Below, one piece after another: positions 9,270-17,698 of a stretch of 63,922 nt of DNA (position 1 is its first letter; each line of letters opens with the position of its first letter). Under the pieces are notes generated by a model. It was not told the origin of the DNA and ran no database searches. It saw nothing but the letters and a program-made list of their open reading frames with translations. The position numbers and the translations under genes are program-made. Origin of the DNA: Rikenella sp031551865 (GTDB lineage: Bacteria; Bacteroidota; Bacteroidia; Bacteroidales; Rikenellaceae). Location: positions 1 through 63,922 of the forward strand of contig JAVBMY010000014.1 of assembly GCA_031551865.1 (NCBI GenBank), given 5' to 3'.

Positions 9270-9378
9270 CGTCATTGCGCGGAGCATGAAATGCGACGAA
9301 GCAACCTCTATGCCCACAGCGAGGCGGGATTGAAGAGGTTGCTTCGTCGGCTTTTTAGAAAGCCTCCTCGCAATGACG
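9270..9378. repeat. palindromic dispersed repeat (GTCATTGCG family), paired copy
   Basis: Outer arms CGTCATTGCGCGGAG and CTCCTCGCAATGACG enclose inner arms GCGACGAAGCAACCTC and GAGGTTGCTTCGTCGGC. The element can fold into one long hairpin of about 109 nt. Related arms occur at 16070, 21154, 23848 and 59519. Confidence 0.75.
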
Positions 9379-9409
9379 GTGCGTAGCCGCTCGCTCGGGC
9401 AGTCAACAG

Positions 9410-9487
9410 GTCGTCCCGGGCGAGGCCTCAGAGACGCTGCTCTTTTTTATCTCTGAAAAAAGGGGCCCCGGCCTCGCCCGGAACGAC
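9410..9487. repeat. inverted repeat, GTCGTCCCGGGC family
   Basis: Arms of 18 bp (9410-9427 and 9470-9487, one mismatch) flank an inner TCAGAGA/TCTCTGA hairpin. It lies just past the argG stop codon and could act as its terminator. The arms resemble those at 44553-44666 and 62786-62904. Confidence 0.65.
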
Positions 9488-9495
9488 ACAGGTGG

Positions 9496-10698
9496 CTACA
9501 GTTTTTCCAACTCGTCGGGATTGACGGCGTAGAAGATGGCATTCTGGTTGCCGAAGATCTTGCCGAAGCCCTGTACGTCAGAGGCTGTCCATCCTTGCAT
9601 CTTCTCGCCGTAGGCGCCGAACTTGCCGCCCAGCAGGTCGTGTTCCGACCGGATGCCCACCACCACGAAACGGTAGGGGTGCAGGTCGACGTAAACGTCG
9701 CCGCTGACGGTGCGCTGCGAACTTTCGAGCATCGCCTCGATGTCGCGCATCACGGGGTCGTAGTACTGGCCCTCGTGTAGGTAGTTGCCGTAGAAGGCCG
9801 AGATCTGGTCTTTCCAGAAGAGCTGCCATTTGGCGAGGGTGTGTTTTTCGAGGGTGTGGTGCGCCTTGATGATGATCATCGGGGCGGCGGCTTCGAAGCC
9901 CACGCGGCCCTTGATGCCGATGATCGTGTCGCCCACATGCATGTCGCGGCCGATGGCGTAAGGGGCGGCGATCTTCTGTAATGCTTGTATCGCTTTCACA
10001 CGGTCTTCATACGGTTTGCCGTCGATAGCGGTCAGTTCGCCCTTGGTGAAGGTGAGCGTCACGCGGCGCGTGTCTTTGGCTTCGAGCTGCGAGGGATAGG
10101 CCTCCTCGGGCAGCGTGTCGTGCGAGGTGAGCGTCTCCTTGCCGCCCACCGAGGTGCCCCAGATGCCCTGGTTGATCGAGTATTCGGCCTTTTTGAAGTC
10201 GAAATCGACGCCGTGGGCGCGCAGGTAGTCGATCTCTTCCTCGCGGCTGAGGGCTTTCTCGCGGATCAGCGCCAGCACTTCGATCTCGGGAGCGATGATG
10301 CCGAACACCATGTCGAAGCGGATCTGGTCGTTGCCGGCGCCGGTCGAACCGTGGCACAGGTAGTCGGCTTTCATCCCCCGGGCGTATTGGGCGATGGCGG
10401 TGGCCTGCGAGATGCGCTCGGAGCTCACCGAGATGGGGTAGGTGGCATTCTTGAGCACGTTGCCGAAGATCATGTAGCGGATCGTGTCGCGATAGTATTT
10501 CTGCGACACGTCGAGGCGCACATAGCTTTTCACGCCGAGCGCCCACGCGCGTTTTTCGATCGTTGAGAGTTCTTCGACCGAGAATCCGCCGGTGTCGGCC
10601 AGGGCGGCATGTACTTCGAGGCCCATTTCCTGGGCCAGGTAGATGGCGCAGTACGAGGTGTCGAGGCCGCCGCTGAAGGCAAGGACTACTTTTTTCAT
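9496..10698 (-). CDS. argG: argininosuccinate synthase
   Basis: 400 residues. It joins citrulline and aspartate with ATP to give argininosuccinate. The ATP-binding P-loop is AFSGGLDTSY at the N-terminus; CHGSTGAGNDQIRF and the citrulline/aspartate-binding core follow, and the family C-terminal region is complete. The frame continues 55 codons upstream, but MKKVVLAFSGGLDTS is the conserved start. A GNAT gene read on the same strand precedes it, separated by about 330 bp full of inverted repeats. argC and argD lie about 12 kb away rather than adjacent. Confidence 0.96.
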   Translation of the reverse strand: MKKVVLAFSGGLDTSYCAIYLAQEMGLEVHAALADTGGFSVEELSTIEKRAWALGVKSYVRLDVSQKYYRDTIRYMIFGNVLKNATYPISVSSERISQATAIAQYARGMKADYLCHGSTGAGNDQIRFDMVFGIIAPEIEVLALIREKALSREEEIDYLRAHGVDFDFKKAEYSINQGIWGTSVGGKETLTSHDTLPEEAYPSQLEAKDTRRVTLTFTKGELTAIDGKPYEDRVKAIQALQKIAAPYAIGRDMHVGDTIIGIKGRVGFEAAAPMIIIKAHHTLEKHTLAKWQLFWKDQISAFYGNYLHEGQYYDPVMRDIEAMLESSQRTVSGDVYVDLHPYRFVVVGIRSEHDLLGGKFGAYGEKMQGWTASDVQGFGKIFGNQNAIFYAVNPDELEKL

Positions 10699-10741
10699 TA
10701 TCGTATTGTTTTTAGAGTAATATTTAATCGCCCGTACGGCA

Positions 10742-10835
10742 GCCTGCGCAGCAGGCCTGCTTTTCTCCGGAGCGGCGCAGCACGTAGTGCAAGCAAAGCG
10801 GCCACTCCCGGCGCCAAAGGCGCTCGGGGGAGTGG
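10742..10835 (-). repeat. AGAGAAA-hairpin leader element, argG copy
   Basis: Read on the minus strand: a large hairpin (10835-10802, arms CCACTCCC and GGGAGTGG), a small GCAC-tac-GTGC hairpin (10789-10779), GGAGAAAA (10768-10761), then a GCCTGC/GCAGGC hairpin (10756-10742). It ends 43 bp before the argG ATG. Confidence 0.6.
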
Positions 10836-10877
10836 ACGCTTCATCCTTCTTCTCCCCTCCCACTTTCTTGTTCTCAA

Positions 10878-10977
10878 GGTTTTTTGGGGAGTGGCCTCAA
10901 AAAAGGACCCGGCGCGGTGCGAAGGCATGAGGAGGGGGGAGCGTCGCTGCTTTTTTGAGGCCACTCCCCAAAAAACC
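10878..10977. repeat. MITE-like perfect 27-bp inverted repeat
   Basis: Positions 10878-10904 are exactly complementary to 10951-10977, 27 of 27 bases, with a 46-bp spacer. The arms contain GGGGAGTGGCCTC. It lies between the GNAT gene and argG. It could be a small non-autonomous mobile element or a long hairpin in the transcript. Confidence 0.75.
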
Positions 10978-10992
10978 GGACATCCCCGACAA

Positions 10993-11029
10993 GAAAGCAT
11001 TAAAATCGTTTTACGATTTTAATGCTTTC
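10993..11029 (-). terminator. hairpin directly after the GNAT stop codon
   Basis: A perfect 17-bp stem (arm GAAAGCATTAAAATCGT) with a 3-base loop begins 2 bp after the GNAT stop. The stem is AT-rich and no clean T tract follows on the minus strand, so it may be a partial terminator between GNAT and argG. Confidence 0.65.
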
Positions 11030-11031
11030 CC

Positions 11032-11634
11032 CTAAAACAGTGTCGGGTGCTTGATGCCGGTGTCTTCGTCGGGCCGCGCCACACGGATCGTGTCGACCGC
11101 CGGGTCGAACAGCATCGCCGTGCAAAGGCAGTTTTTGTGTTCTTTGCTTTGCAGGATGGGGAAGTTGACGCAACTTTCGCAGCCTTTCCAGAAGGCTTCG
11201 TCGTCGGTGAGTTCCGAGTAGATCACCGGGCGGTAGCCGATCTCGGAGTTGATCTTCATCACGGCCATGCCGGTGGTGAGCCCGAACAGTTTGGCGCCGG
11301 GGAATTTTTCGAGCGAGAGGAAAAAGGTCTTGGTTTTGATGGCTTTGGCCAGCCCCATTTTGCGGAACTCGGGGTTGATGATCAGGCCCGAATTGGCCAC
11401 GAAACGGTCGTGGCCCCAGCTCTCGATGTAGCTGAATCCGGCCCAGCGCCCGTCTTTGTGGAACGCCACAACGGCTTTGCCTTCGCGCATTTTGGCGGCG
11501 ACGTACTCGGGCGAGCGTTTGGCGATACCCGTGCCGCGCGCCTTGGCCGATTCGGCCATTTCGTTGCATATCTCTTCGGCGAACCCGACGTGGCCGTCGG
11601 TGGCCACCAGAATGTCGAAATCTGCGATTGTCAT
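11032..11634 (-). CDS. GNAT N-acetyltransferase linked to arginine synthesis
   Basis: 200 residues. The acetyl-CoA-binding motif A is seen as NPEFRKMGLAKAIK. Near the C-terminus are CESC and NCLC cysteine pairs, which could bind a metal. In Bacteroides a GNAT gene of this kind sits beside argG, argC and argD, so it is a candidate glutamate N-acyltransferase for the first step of arginine synthesis; that role is inferred from context. The start MTIADFDILV at 11634 is chosen because residues further upstream look non-coding. A promoter lies about 235 bp upstream, giving a long leader. Confidence 0.8.
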   Translation of the reverse strand: MTIADFDILVATDGHVGFAEEICNEMAESAKARGTGIAKRSPEYVAAKMREGKAVVAFHKDGRWAGFSYIESWGHDRFVANSGLIINPEFRKMGLAKAIKTKTFFLSLEKFPGAKLFGLTTGMAVMKINSEIGYRPVIYSELTDDEAFWKGCESCVNFPILQSKEHKNCLCTAMLFDPAVDTIRVARPDEDTGIKHPTLF

Positions 11635-11870
11635 CTCGTCGTTTTTTGGGAAAAAGGTTGGGTTACAACCGTCGTTTCTCACGCTCGGCATCGTCTGTGC
11701 GACGCCCATTCACTATCAAAGCGTTGAATAACAGGCTCCGTACGGGTTCTTCTGGGGTGTTTCCCGCGGGAAAACGGGCGGTCGCCCCTCAATGCGGCCC
11801 GGCGCCATGAAAAACAAACGTACCCGCACCGTCAGGAATTGTCCTGCCCGTTGGTTCGGGCAACGGAGTG

Positions 11871-11878
11871 CAAAGTTA
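11871..11878 (-). promoter_or_regulatory. -7 element for the GNAT-argG transcript
   Basis: Reads TAACTTTG on the minus strand, matching TAnnTTTG in an AT-rich stretch. It gives a leader of about 235 nt before the GNAT start. Confidence 0.55.
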
Positions 11879-12057
11879 TGTAATTTTATGCACCGATGTA
11901 CCCTCTTTTTTCGCATCCGGCGAACGCGGCCGGAAACCGAATGTTTTCAGCGGGTTACCGTCATCTCGGAGCTACTTCTCCGGGGCGTTCTTTCTTCTTC
12001 CGGGCCGGTCGGCCCCGGGAATCTGGCCCGAAAGGGCACCATAAAACCGAAAATCGT

Positions 12058-12065
12058 TACCTTTG
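12058..12065 (+). promoter_or_regulatory. -7 element of the PCMD lipoprotein operon
   Basis: TACCTTTG, 36 bp upstream of the ATG. It fits TAnnTTTG; no clear -33 TTTG is visible. Confidence 0.6.
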
Positions 12066-12101
12066 CGGCAGCCTTAAGGCTGCACTCAACTCCAAACGCA
12101 C

Positions 12102-14924
12102 ATGAAAACAAAACTTCTTCTGTTGCCGGTACTCGCCGCGCTGTTGTGCTGTTGCACCAAGCTGGACAAGTTCAGCAATGCCAACGACCTCCTCGAATTC
12201 AAGGTGAAAACCTACTCCCCCGAAACCATCATCATCGACAATGTCCTGATCGAAGGCGACACGGTGTTCATTCCCGTGCTTTTCGGGAAGTACGAGTTCC
12301 CGATGACCTTTTATGCCGAGGTATGCTGCTCTCCCACCATCAATAAAGTCGTCGGGCTCGATTTCTCGCAGCCGCTCCGGTTCGATAACATCAACTCGGT
12401 GCTGAAATTCTTTGTGGTGGCCGAGAACGGATCGACGCAAACCTACTACATCAAACCGCGCGAGATCCCGCTCAGCGAAGATAACTATATCTACAGCCGT
12501 GTCAAATTCAACGACGTCGATCCCGCCGAAACCGTACTCTCGCCCTTAACGCACATCTCGATGCGCGGCGACACCGTCAAGATGTTCGGCGTCGGACTCA
12601 CATACCCCGTCACTTGCTCCCCCGAGTTCACCATAGCCCCGACCACCACCTTCGGCACTATCCGGAACCCGGCTTCCGGCGACGATCCCGTCGAATTCGT
12701 GAACGGCGAAACGCCCCTGACCTTCGACAGCGAAGAGAGCGTCTACCACCTGAAAGTAATCGCCAAGAGCGGCCTCGTGAAAGAGTGGGTCGTTTCGCTG
12801 CGCAACGCCGAACTCATCGAAGGCACTATCGCCGAAACCGACTACCCGAGCCTCGGCATCGAGCCACGCCAAAGCACCGTGTCGGTGACGCCCGAAGGCT
12901 GGATCGCCGAAGACCTGCTGATCGACCACACGCAGGGTGTGATTACCGTCACGATGGCCAATCCCGGCGTGCCCGCCCCATCGCCCGACCGGGTGATCAC
13001 CAAGGCCGCCCCGATCAGCGACCCGCTGACCCTCGCCTTCCACCTCTCGATGAAAGACTGGGCCGACCCGATCTACGTGCAGACCGACACCTCGTACGTG
13101 TTCGAGAACTATGCCGACGTCAAGACCTGCTACATCCTCGATCCCTATACCGCCAAAGCCCGCCGCTGGACGATCCGCCTCAACGAGTTCAAAGACGACG
13201 GCAATACCGTCTATTCGTTCAGCTACGACTACACGGCCAACAAGATCAAGACCACGCTTTTCGGCAGCGCCAATACTCCGGCCATCGTCCTCGACAAGTC
13301 GAACGTGAAGATCTATCCCGACCAGAAACTGATCCAGCTTACCTATACCGCGTTCCAGGAAGCCACCCTCTATACCAACCCCTGGCAGCTCACCCTCAGC
13401 AATATTGCCGTTACGGTAAGCCCCGGAGCCACGTTCACGATTCCGACGATCGAGTGGAAAGACACCTATGTCATCCTGGTGTATACGAAACCAGGAGCGA
13501 CGGTCATTAAAAGCGGCCGTACGTTTACCGTGACCTCTGAAAAAGGCGAAACCGCCACCTGGACCATAGAACTGGTCAAATCGGGCACGGCCCAAAGCGG
13601 CGCCTGCGACATCAGCAGCTTCACCATCAACCGCGTGCTCCCCAATTACACCCGTTTCGACGACTACGAGCCTGTGGTGATCGACGACGCCGCAAGTACC
13701 ATCACCCTCAAGCTCAAGAACGACGACCGCTCCTACCCGATGAGCATCTATGCGGGCTATACGGTGTCGGATTACGCTACTGTAGTATCGCAGAACGGTG
13801 GCGCCGATCCGCTTGTCTTCGCCAATGCCGAAGCCACCCAGCAGGTGACCGTCCGGGCCCAGAACGGCGCCGAGCGTGTCTACACCGTGTCGCTCTTCTC
13901 GCCGCCCAAGGCCGAAGGGGCCGATATCACCGGCATCGATTTTGGGGCCTGTACCCCGGCCGACTTCAGCCTTACGGCCATCCCGGTCTACAATGCCGAA
14001 GAAGGGCTTATCACCCTCCGTATCGAAGGCTACGACCCGACGTTCCCGCTCGAAATCGAGTACAGCAATGTGCAGCTCACCGACGGCGCTTCGGTAAGCC
14101 TCAACCCCACCGGCAAGTTCACCTTCGCCAACTCGCGTGCGCTCGTGCCTGTCGAGGTGACGGCAGCCAACGGCGGTTCCAAACTCTGGAACATTCGCCT
14201 CGACTACCGCCCGCAACTCCGCAACTGGAACCTCGACTCGTGGGCTGATGCCAGCAACATCAATCCCGCCGGCTACTGGGCCCTGCCCAACAACAGTTTC
14301 GGCAACCCGTCGACCCGCACCGCCGGATGGTCGGGCGCAGGTTCCGACTACGCCGTCAACATGAAGACCATCAGCATACTGGGTAACAAAGCCGCCGGGG
14401 CGCTCTACCTCGGCACCTTCGACAAGAGCAACGTCACCGCCGGTCTGTCCGACCCGGTTTCGCTCTCGTACTTCGGCATTCCGTTCGCCCCCACCGCCAG
14501 GATCAAGGGCATTATGTTCGACATCTGGTACAAACCGTCCGGCAGCGACTGGGCCGCCGCCACCATCGAGCTGATCTCGTGGAACGGCAACGGCAGCTAC
14601 GTCTACCACGGCGACAAACCGGCCGCCAGCAAGAACCCGCGCGACGCCGTGTCGCCCCACCCGGCCAATACGGCCGTGCGCGTGGCGAAAGGCCACCTCA
14701 AGTACACCACCGTACAGGGGCAGGCCCAAACCACACACGGCGATGCAGTGACCTACATCCCCGCCGCTACCTGGGTGAAAGACCAGTTCATCCCGGTCAA
14801 CGGCAACGTACCGTTCACGCACCTCACCGTCCAGTTTTCGGCCTCGGCCTACGGCGACTACCTGATGGCTAATACCGACAGCGAATGCAAGATCGACAAC
14901 ATCCGGATCATTTACGAAGATTAA
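12102..14924 (+). CDS. surface lipoprotein with C-terminal PCMD domain
   Basis: 940 residues. A lipoprotein signal peptide ends in a run of cysteines (LLCCCTKLDKF). The middle consists of several repeated beta-sandwich units of about 100 residues, each closing with a tryptophan or tyrosine motif such as EWVVSLRNAE, TWTIELVKSG or VYTVSLFSPP. The C-terminal 230 residues (starting RNWNLDSWADA) match the putative carbohydrate metabolism domain of Bacteroidetes surface proteins. It lies 16 bp upstream of an outer membrane barrel gene and is probably co-transcribed with it. A glycan-binding or surface-anchoring role is likely but not shown. Confidence 0.85.
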   Translation: MKTKLLLLPVLAALLCCCTKLDKFSNANDLLEFKVKTYSPETIIIDNVLIEGDTVFIPVLFGKYEFPMTFYAEVCCSPTINKVVGLDFSQPLRFDNINSVLKFFVVAENGSTQTYYIKPREIPLSEDNYIYSRVKFNDVDPAETVLSPLTHISMRGDTVKMFGVGLTYPVTCSPEFTIAPTTTFGTIRNPASGDDPVEFVNGETPLTFDSEESVYHLKVIAKSGLVKEWVVSLRNAELIEGTIAETDYPSLGIEPRQSTVSVTPEGWIAEDLLIDHTQGVITVTMANPGVPAPSPDRVITKAAPISDPLTLAFHLSMKDWADPIYVQTDTSYVFENYADVKTCYILDPYTAKARRWTIRLNEFKDDGNTVYSFSYDYTANKIKTTLFGSANTPAIVLDKSNVKIYPDQKLIQLTYTAFQEATLYTNPWQLTLSNIAVTVSPGATFTIPTIEWKDTYVILVYTKPGATVIKSGRTFTVTSEKGETATWTIELVKSGTAQSGACDISSFTINRVLPNYTRFDDYEPVVIDDAASTITLKLKNDDRSYPMSIYAGYTVSDYATVVSQNGGADPLVFANAEATQQVTVRAQNGAERVYTVSLFSPPKAEGADITGIDFGACTPADFSLTAIPVYNAEEGLITLRIEGYDPTFPLEIEYSNVQLTDGASVSLNPTGKFTFANSRALVPVEVTAANGGSKLWNIRLDYRPQLRNWNLDSWADASNINPAGYWALPNNSFGNPSTRTAGWSGAGSDYAVNMKTISILGNKAAGALYLGTFDKSNVTAGLSDPVSLSYFGIPFAPTARIKGIMFDIWYKPSGSDWAAATIELISWNGNGSYVYHGDKPAASKNPRDAVSPHPANTAVRVAKGHLKYTTVQGQAQTTHGDAVTYIPAATWVKDQFIPVNGNVPFTHLTVQFSASAYGDYLMANTDSECKIDNIRIIYED

Positions 14925-14940
14925 CCTAATTCCGAATCCA

Positions 14941-15891
14941 ATGAGAAAAACGATATTGACCCTCGCGCTTTCGACCGCCTGCTTCGGCGCGGCGGCCCAC
15001 GGCACCCCGGAGCTCCGGGACACGGCGCGTATCCAGGATGAAGAGGCAACGACCTATAAGGCTCCGGAGATAGAGTACCTGGAGGGAATCCTGTACATCG
15101 AATACATAAAACAGGCGCAAGCCCTGCGGGCTGCTGACGGTGTCCTGCACCGGAACGCACAGGCGCAGCTCGCCGCGCTCAGGGCTGGCCGGCAGGCCGC
15201 GCGCACCTGGCACTTCGGCGTGCATACCGGAATCGACATCGGCGGTGCCGTGCCGTGGCCCCTCTCCAAAGCCGTCGGCGACGGCGACAAGATGAACGCC
15301 ACGCCCCACCTGACTCCCCAGATCGGCTTCTCGTGCGAAAAAGAATTCGGCCGCGCCGGGAAATACGGGCGCCGTTGGTCGGTCACCCTCGAAGCTACCT
15401 ACAAAACCGTGGCCCTCGACGCCGAGATCATCACCCTCACCAGCGGTCAGAAATTCAAGGACGACGGCCTCGACGTGATCTTTTACGGAAGGGCGACCAC
15501 CTCGATGTCTTTCACGATGCTCGAATTCCCGCTTTACGCCAAGTTCAAGTTCAATGAAAACAACCGCGTGTTGCTCGGCGGCTACTACTCGCGCGTGCTT
15601 GACGCCCGTTTCGAAGCCACCGCGCTCGACGGCCGCATCGAGAACCCCGCCAACGGCGAGATCACCGTCGTAGACCCCAGCGACCCGCTCTACCAGAACT
15701 TCGACGACAACCTCGACGACTGGGACGCCGGATTCCAGGTCGGCTACGAAAGGCGCCTGATGAAGAACGTCACCATGTCGGGACGCGTGTCGGTAGGGTT
15801 CAAAGACATTTTCAAACCGGGCGAAAACTACCTCGACTACAGCATGTGGAACATGCGCGGGATACTGACCCTCAGCTACCGCTTCCGGTAG
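14941..15891 (+). CDS. outer membrane beta-barrel protein
   Basis: 316 residues with a signal peptide (MRKTILTLALSTACFGAAAHG) and alternating hydrophobic/polar strands in the C-terminal 250 residues. It ends MRGILTLSYRFR, close to the barrel assembly signal. Residues 45-75 (AQALRAADGVLHRNAQAQLAAL) look helical and may form a periplasmic plug or linker. It is the second gene of the PCMD operon. The specific substrate is unknown. Confidence 0.8.
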   Translation: MRKTILTLALSTACFGAAAHGTPELRDTARIQDEEATTYKAPEIEYLEGILYIEYIKQAQALRAADGVLHRNAQAQLAALRAGRQAARTWHFGVHTGIDIGGAVPWPLSKAVGDGDKMNATPHLTPQIGFSCEKEFGRAGKYGRRWSVTLEATYKTVALDAEIITLTSGQKFKDDGLDVIFYGRATTSMSFTMLEFPLYAKFKFNENNRVLLGGYYSRVLDARFEATALDGRIENPANGEITVVDPSDPLYQNFDDNLDDWDAGFQVGYERRLMKNVTMSGRVSVGFKDIFKPGENYLDYSMWNMRGILTLSYRFR

Positions 15892-15957
15892 GCGGGTCTG
15901 CACACTCCGGCGCCCGGGATGCCGGACTTCCGGCGGCATTCTTCCTCCTCCGAAACG

Positions 15958-15986
15958 AAAAAGGGCTCCTTGCGGGGCCCTTTTTT
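15958..15986 (+). terminator. intrinsic terminator of the PCMD/barrel operon
   Basis: Stem AAAAAGGGC/GCCCTTTTT with a T6 tail, 66 bp after the barrel stop codon. Confidence 0.8.
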
Positions 15987-16069
15987 AGTCCTCCGTTTAT
16001 GCACACCTCCGGCTGCGCCCGGGACAGACTCCGCAATCGCGTATTCGGCCCCTTGCGGGGAATTGTCCC

Positions 16070-16106
16070 CGATTGCTTCGCCGCCGGCAACTCCTCGCCA
16101 TGACGG
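16070..16106 (-). repeat. GTCATTGCG-family repeat, single arm
   Basis: On the minus strand CCGTCATGGCGAGGAG is followed by CGAAGCAATC, matching other copies of this dispersed family. Confidence 0.6.
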
Positions 16107-16243
16107 GAGAAAGGGGGTCTTTCGAATATTTCCGGAAAACTTCGTAACTTAGAGGAATAAATCCCGACGTTTTGATTAGCGAGGGCACAGCCGTTACACG
16201 GACGGTGCCGAGTATTCAACACGTCGGATGAAACCCAACCGCT

Positions 16244-16942
16244 ATGCAGACACAACAGGTCAATGAAATACTGAGCCGGTCGCCGTTGCTGCGCGGCATC
16301 GAACCGCGCGAAGTGGGGCACATGCTCGAAAACGCTTCGCACTCCGTCGAACGCTTCGAAGCGGGCGAAGTGCTTGCCCGCCGCGACACGGCCTACTCGG
16401 GGCTGATCATCATCCTCGAAGGATGGGTGCGCGGCGAGATCACCGCCTCCGACGGGCGTACGCGTGTGATCGAAGAACGTATCGAAGCCCCGCAACTTAT
16501 CGCCCCGGCCTTCTTGTTCGGCGGCTACAACCGCCTGCCGATCGACGTGGTGGCGGGCGGCGAGGGGGTGACCGTGGTGACCATCCACCGCGGTGCCATC
16601 TTCGAAATGATGCAGGAGAACACCATTGTGCTGTCGAACTTCGTGGACATCATCTCGAACCGCGCCAACTACTTCTCGCGCAAGATATACGCGCTGTCGG
16701 TGCTGATGCTCACCGAGAAGATCGCCGCCGTGCTGCTCGCCTCGGCCGGGGTGGTCGCCGGATCGGCCGATGTGGCGCCGCTCGATGTGGCCGCCATCGC
16801 CCGCGAACTGGATGTGACCCGTGCTGTGGTCGAACAGACGTTGCGCGAGTTGCAGCAGAAGCGCCTCATCGAGGTAAGCAAAGACGGTCGTTCGGCCCGC
16901 ATCCTCGACCGCCAAGGCCTCGAAGGGCTGGCCAATTCGTAA
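16244..16942 (+). CDS. Crp/Fnr family transcription regulator
   Basis: 232 residues. An N-terminal cyclic-nucleotide-binding-like domain (SPLLRGIEPREV start, GLIIILEGWVRGE core) is followed by a dimer helix and a C-terminal winged helix (DVAAIARELDVTRAVVEQTLRELQQKRLIEV). There are no cysteines placed for an FNR iron-sulfur cluster, and the usual cAMP-binding phosphate loop is not clear, so the effector is unknown. It is a single gene; its downstream neighbour is broken. Confidence 0.88.
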   Translation: MQTQQVNEILSRSPLLRGIEPREVGHMLENASHSVERFEAGEVLARRDTAYSGLIIILEGWVRGEITASDGRTRVIEERIEAPQLIAPAFLFGGYNRLPIDVVAGGEGVTVVTIHRGAIFEMMQENTIVLSNFVDIISNRANYFSRKIYALSVLMLTEKIAAVLLASAGVVAGSADVAPLDVAAIARELDVTRAVVEQTLRELQQKRLIEVSKDGRSARILDRQGLEGLANS

Positions 16943-16968
16943 TTCCGCGCCTTTGATCATCCGACAAT

Positions 16969-17577
16969 ATGAAAGATCCCGGACAGGAAGAACCGGGCTT
17001 GCAACAACAGGCAGACCTATGGCAGGTTGTGAGGCTACTCTCTTTGGCCGATTTCGGGGAAGCCACGAAATCGTTTATGAAGAGATGTCCCGAACGTTTT
17101 GTAACGGCGGGATACAGATTCATAAATACCGGATTGAAGGGGCCGAACGCTTGGAATGGTTTGCCGGGCGAGACAGACTGCGAGAGATTGATTTTGTGAA
17201 AAATGTTATTACCCACAGTGATCTCGCACGGTACAGGAAAGACCTCGGTATCGCGGAGGATAAGTTGCATTTTCAAGAGGCCGGAGAAATACAACGTTAT
17301 TGGGGCGGCACGGATATTTTGCCCTGCCCGGGGAATTAGCCCGCATCCTTGCGCAAGGGGGGCTTACAAACGTACTCTACCGGAGCGGGCGTGGATGCTT
17401 GCGGTCGGTTTTGTCGAAGAGGCGTTCCAAAATCGTTTCAACGAGGTGGTGGCTTTCGATACGGAAATTATCCCCGCCGCTAACTGGTTTTACGATGTGG
17501 CATGGGATCACTCGAAGATGTTGTTTGATAAAAGGGATTATGAAATAACGCTGATCGACATTACGGATACGGATTGA
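16969..17577 (+). pseudogene. gene of unknown function broken by three frame changes
   Basis: The protein reads sensibly only when pieced together: MKDPGQEEPGLQQQADLWQ in the first frame to about 17055, GSHEIVYEEMSRTF through ERLEWFAGRDRLREIDFV in the second to about 17315, YFALPGELARILAQGGL in the third to about 17385, then EEAFQNRFNEVVAFDTEIIP back in the first frame to the stop. Each change is what a one-base loss would give, and the three together restore the original frame. I do not recognise the family. Base composition is lower in GC than the neighbours. Sequencing indels are an alternative explanation. Confidence 0.7.
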
Positions 17578-17611
17578 TCCGTAAGATGCCTGCGTCTTCT
17601 CGTGAGAGAAC

Positions 17612-17651
17612 AAATCGGCGGGCCGCGCATTATGCGCGGCCCGCCGATTTT
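17612..17651. terminator. strong bidirectional terminator
   Basis: A 17-bp or longer GC-rich stem (arm AAATCGGCGGGCCGCGCA) separates the broken gene from dnaK, which are convergent. T-rich flanks lie on both sides. Confidence 0.85.
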
Positions 17652-17698
17652 CATTAGGGCCTCTGCCGACCGGACTGGTTCCGGCCCGCTAGAGCGGG

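Larger units (their letters stand above)
11635..12101. other. divergent intergenic region
   Basis: 467 bp between two divergent genes. It holds one promoter element for each side (11871-11878 minus and 12058-12065 plus). The remainder is the long GNAT-argG leader and I see no further gene in it. Confidence 0.6.
15892..16243. other. intergenic region with terminator and repeats
   Basis: 352 bp. It holds the operon terminator (15958-15986), a minus-oriented GTCATTGCG-family repeat (16070-16106) and a 16-bp motif shared with 31725. No gene seen. Confidence 0.6.

Noticed and set aside
9240..9490. CRISPR array
   Set aside because: Repeats are palindromic and nested, not direct repeats with regular spacers. 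No cas genes are present.
12546..15023. 825-codon open frame on the minus strand
   Set aside because: It is antisense to the PCMD lipoprotein and arises from high GC at third codon positions; the composition is not that of a real protein.
17203..17577. Independent 124-residue gene
   Set aside because: Its first half is not protein-like, while the second half continues the product of the other frames, so it is part of the broken gene.
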